A DNA stretch of 64,000 nt from Gorsachius magnificus (lineage: Eukaryota; Chordata; Aves; Pelecaniformes; Ardeidae), in the NCBI GenBank assembly GCA_034008185.1, contig CM067082.1, forward strand, positions 123,195,988-123,259,987. Direction: 5' to 3'. A model generated the notes under the pieces. It saw nothing but the letters and a program-made list of their open reading frames with translations. It had not been told where the DNA came from and made no database searches. Of this stretch, positions 61,542 to 64,000 are shown piece by piece (position 1 is the stretch's first letter; every line of letters starts with the position of its first letter). Made by a program: the position numbers and the translations under genes.

Positions 61542-64000
61542 TACTGGTACAGTAACTTGTTTGGCTTGCTAAGAAGAGTTTCTCCCTACACATCAACTCC
61601 TCTACTGGCTCTCTGTATATAGGGTTGAGAACCCATTGGTCCATCCAGTGGTACCCCTTCTGCAGCAAATACTCTTTCCTCATCTAGTAGCATGATCACT
61701 ACCTCAGTTAATTCCCTCGAACCAGGATGAGTCAATTTTTATCCACTTTTACCTTAAACACAGAACAGAACAGGGCATTTTGTTTAAACTTGTGTGAGTT
61801 TTTTATCCTTTCAAACCTTACAACAGTATGAATCATTTCACGTCTGGATGGAGGCTGCAACACCTAAAGTACTAGCACAAACATTATCACAATCCCAAGT
61901 GCGTATGTATCTCTTAAATAAAAAGAAATTCCTCCCCTTTTTCTACAGCATAAGAAAAGATTCACTGATCTACAGATCAAAGGGCACTCACAAGAGCCTG
62001 GGACAGTCACATCAAGTCAGAACTTTAAATCACTTGTAGCTATAGCAGAAAGCAAGGTTTTAAAGCAGGACATTAAACTTCTATAAAACTGCATTCAAAC
62101 TCTAAGTGATTTCTACAAATAAATACGTTTATAAAAACAGAATGATTCAGGGACTGAGTCACTGTACGAAGAGACTCATGCTAAAGATTCTCTTTTGCCT
62201 GTCATTATGGTACTATAAAGTTTTACCCAGATCATTGACATTTGTTACTGCATGTAGAAATACCCAACACAAGGACCTAGTATCAAGCTGGAGCTTGATT
62301 CTGACTGAAGAAGCCGAGTGTTTGAGGAAAATGCTCAAATCACATCTGTAACAGCTCAAAATGAAGCCTGCCAAATTATTTGGTAATTATTTGGTTTCCC
62401 TGCTTTTACTGTGGTTAAACATCAGCTAAAAATGCCAAAAGTAGTAAGTTATATTGCCTAGATTTCTGTTCCTTTATAGCTCCCTGAGGTTTGCGTTCAG
62501 AAAAAAAGATCAGATTCAAATTTTATGCTTTAAATAAGAAACGTCCTAGAGTCAGGGTTCTTGCAGACGTTCATCCTCTCTATTAGCCTTCATTAAGACT
62601 CCTTCATATCAGCCAAGCATGTTTTCACCACTTCTTTTCTTATTTTTATTTTATTTAAAAAAACCCAAAACATATGTGATTAAGCCATGATTTAAGTTAA
62701 TTAAGGTTCCATTATTTGTTTAAAGAAAAAGAAAGCAACAAGAAGTAGTTCAAGAAAGGTCCAATTGCACATATGTTGCAACAGCTTTTCAATCATTTTA
62801 GAGACTGTTAGTATGCACAGTTAGCCCACTAATATAGCAGAAGAACAGACACCATTCCACATAGCTGGTACAGTATATTTGTCAATAATTGCCATATTAA
62901 GTAGTTCTTCACAAGGCAGGCTGAAACAGCCGTGATCCGTAGGATCTAAAACAAATGCAAGCACCCAGAATTCAAAGAAACTGAATATATACACTTCTGG
63001 TTAGATGCTGAAGGTTCCATAGAAAGACACAAAACCCACCAAAAAACCCACCCAAGCCCAGCAGCGAAGACCGTAGTAAAGTGTCTCATCTAGAAAAGCT
63101 GAGGAAATAAAAAAAACCTAACAATGCTACCAGCATTATGACACCATGCCTCAGTACTGCAGATTTTTCACAGCAATATGGATCTCAGGTAATCTAAATA
63201 GTGCACTACTTCGAGAACAAAATAAGGAGAGCAAGATCATCAATTCCAAACATTTCAAGGGAGGGAAGAGGAAATTAAAGATTTTTCTGAAGAGTCCTTT
63301 AAAAATCACATTAAAATGAGCTCAAACTAGACTCTAATTATCAGCACTTTATTTAAATGAGAATTTTCTCTATGGCATTTTCAAGAAGAATTTTGTGACA
63401 GATGTTGCATGGTCCAGTCACATGTCAAAGTGTTAAAAGCCAACCACCTCAGCAGAAATAAAAGGAAACATTATGATGCTAGTGTCAACTCAACCAGTTT
63501 AACAGACACTATCTGTGCAGAAGCAGCATGCTAAGATTTGTTCAAAGCCTCCTCTAGTCCGACATCTATTTATAGCTGCCCAGCCTCTCTACAATTTCTC
63601 ACAGCCCCTCCTCCTCTCAGAGCCAAGTCAGGGAAGTTTAATGGATATAATCCTGGGCCTTGTGCCGCAGGATGGTCAGAAGATCTGCAACTCTCCTCCA
63701 GCGATCCCGTGTGCAGTAAGCCCAGCGGCAATGAGCAGAGAATGGTCTAACCTACACAGGAGCCAAATAGATAAGGATAAACCTTACCACTCCTCTTTAG
63801 GAACAAACTCATTTTTCCTCTGCCAGCACGTTGATGGTAATGAACCACATAAGCATCAGAGCCTAAGCAAAAGATACCTGCCTCCTTCCTCCTCACCACA
63901 GAGCAACAGCCTAAGCCAACTGCCTTGAAAGCCAAGACAGAAGCTATCCAAGTCAGCTTTGACCCCTGGACAGCAGCAATGTCATCCATGCACCTTCCCA

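Larger units (their letters stand above)
58001..64000. other. Upstream flank of PALS2, no gene supported
   Basis: Open frames here are short and match nothing I recognise. It contains one short CR1 tail (61480-61541), a C15-A9 tract, a 28-base-period repeat near 59697, and otherwise unique sequence. The plus-strand stretch 58192-58551 is discussed as a possible divergent transcript. Confidence 0.6.

Noticed and set aside
63515..63928. 137-codon plus-strand open frame near the window edge
   Set aside because: Pro/Ser-rich random-looking sequence with no family match and no convincing splice or promoter context.

Overview
The window is vertebrate nuclear DNA, most probably from a bird. It is AT-rich and intron-dominated, its only abundant interspersed repeats are CR1-type LINEs, and it carries three LTR copies of a kind I recognise from avian ERVL-like retroviruses. 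I see no Alu/B1-type SINEs, no L1, and no prokaryotic gene structure.

The one protein-coding gene is PALS2 (formerly MPP6), a membrane-associated guanylate kinase scaffold, on the minus strand. All 11 coding exons lie between 30671 (start codon) and 4954 (stop codon). Every intron is GT-AG, every phase matches, and the exons sum to 1623 nt, that is 540 codons plus TGA, the length I know for the human protein. Domain order is L27-L27-PDZ-SH3-hook-GUK. The stop is followed, toward lower coordinates, by 3'UTR and downstream flank whose end I cannot fix (1-4953). Upstream of the first coding exon is a roughly 27-kb 5' intron leading to a CpG island at about 57.8-58.0 kb, the likely promoter and untranslated first exon. 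That island contains a good CTCF-type motif. From about 58.1 to 64 kb I see no gene, only one short CR1 tail and simple repeats.

The introns hold the mobile DNA. A 5'-truncated CR1 at 17.7-19.5 kb keeps an uninterrupted reverse-transcriptase frame of at least 553 codons. Related CR1 fragments lie at 10.1, 23.3, 23.5, 26.7, 38.1, 38.4 and 61.5 kb, and a much older LINE relic at 22.6-23.2 kb. A solo ERVL-like LTR lies at 23.9-24.4 kb. A short, internally deleted provirus lies at 42193-44614, flanked by identical 5-bp target-site duplications. The CR1 with the open frame, the solo LTR and the provirus all run in the same direction as PALS2.

I found no evidence for a new multi-gene system. The observations most worth checking are the open CR1 frame, the compact provirus with its hydrophobic leader frame and its gag-to-LTR deletion junction, the CTCF motif in the promoter island, and a possible divergent transcript from that island.
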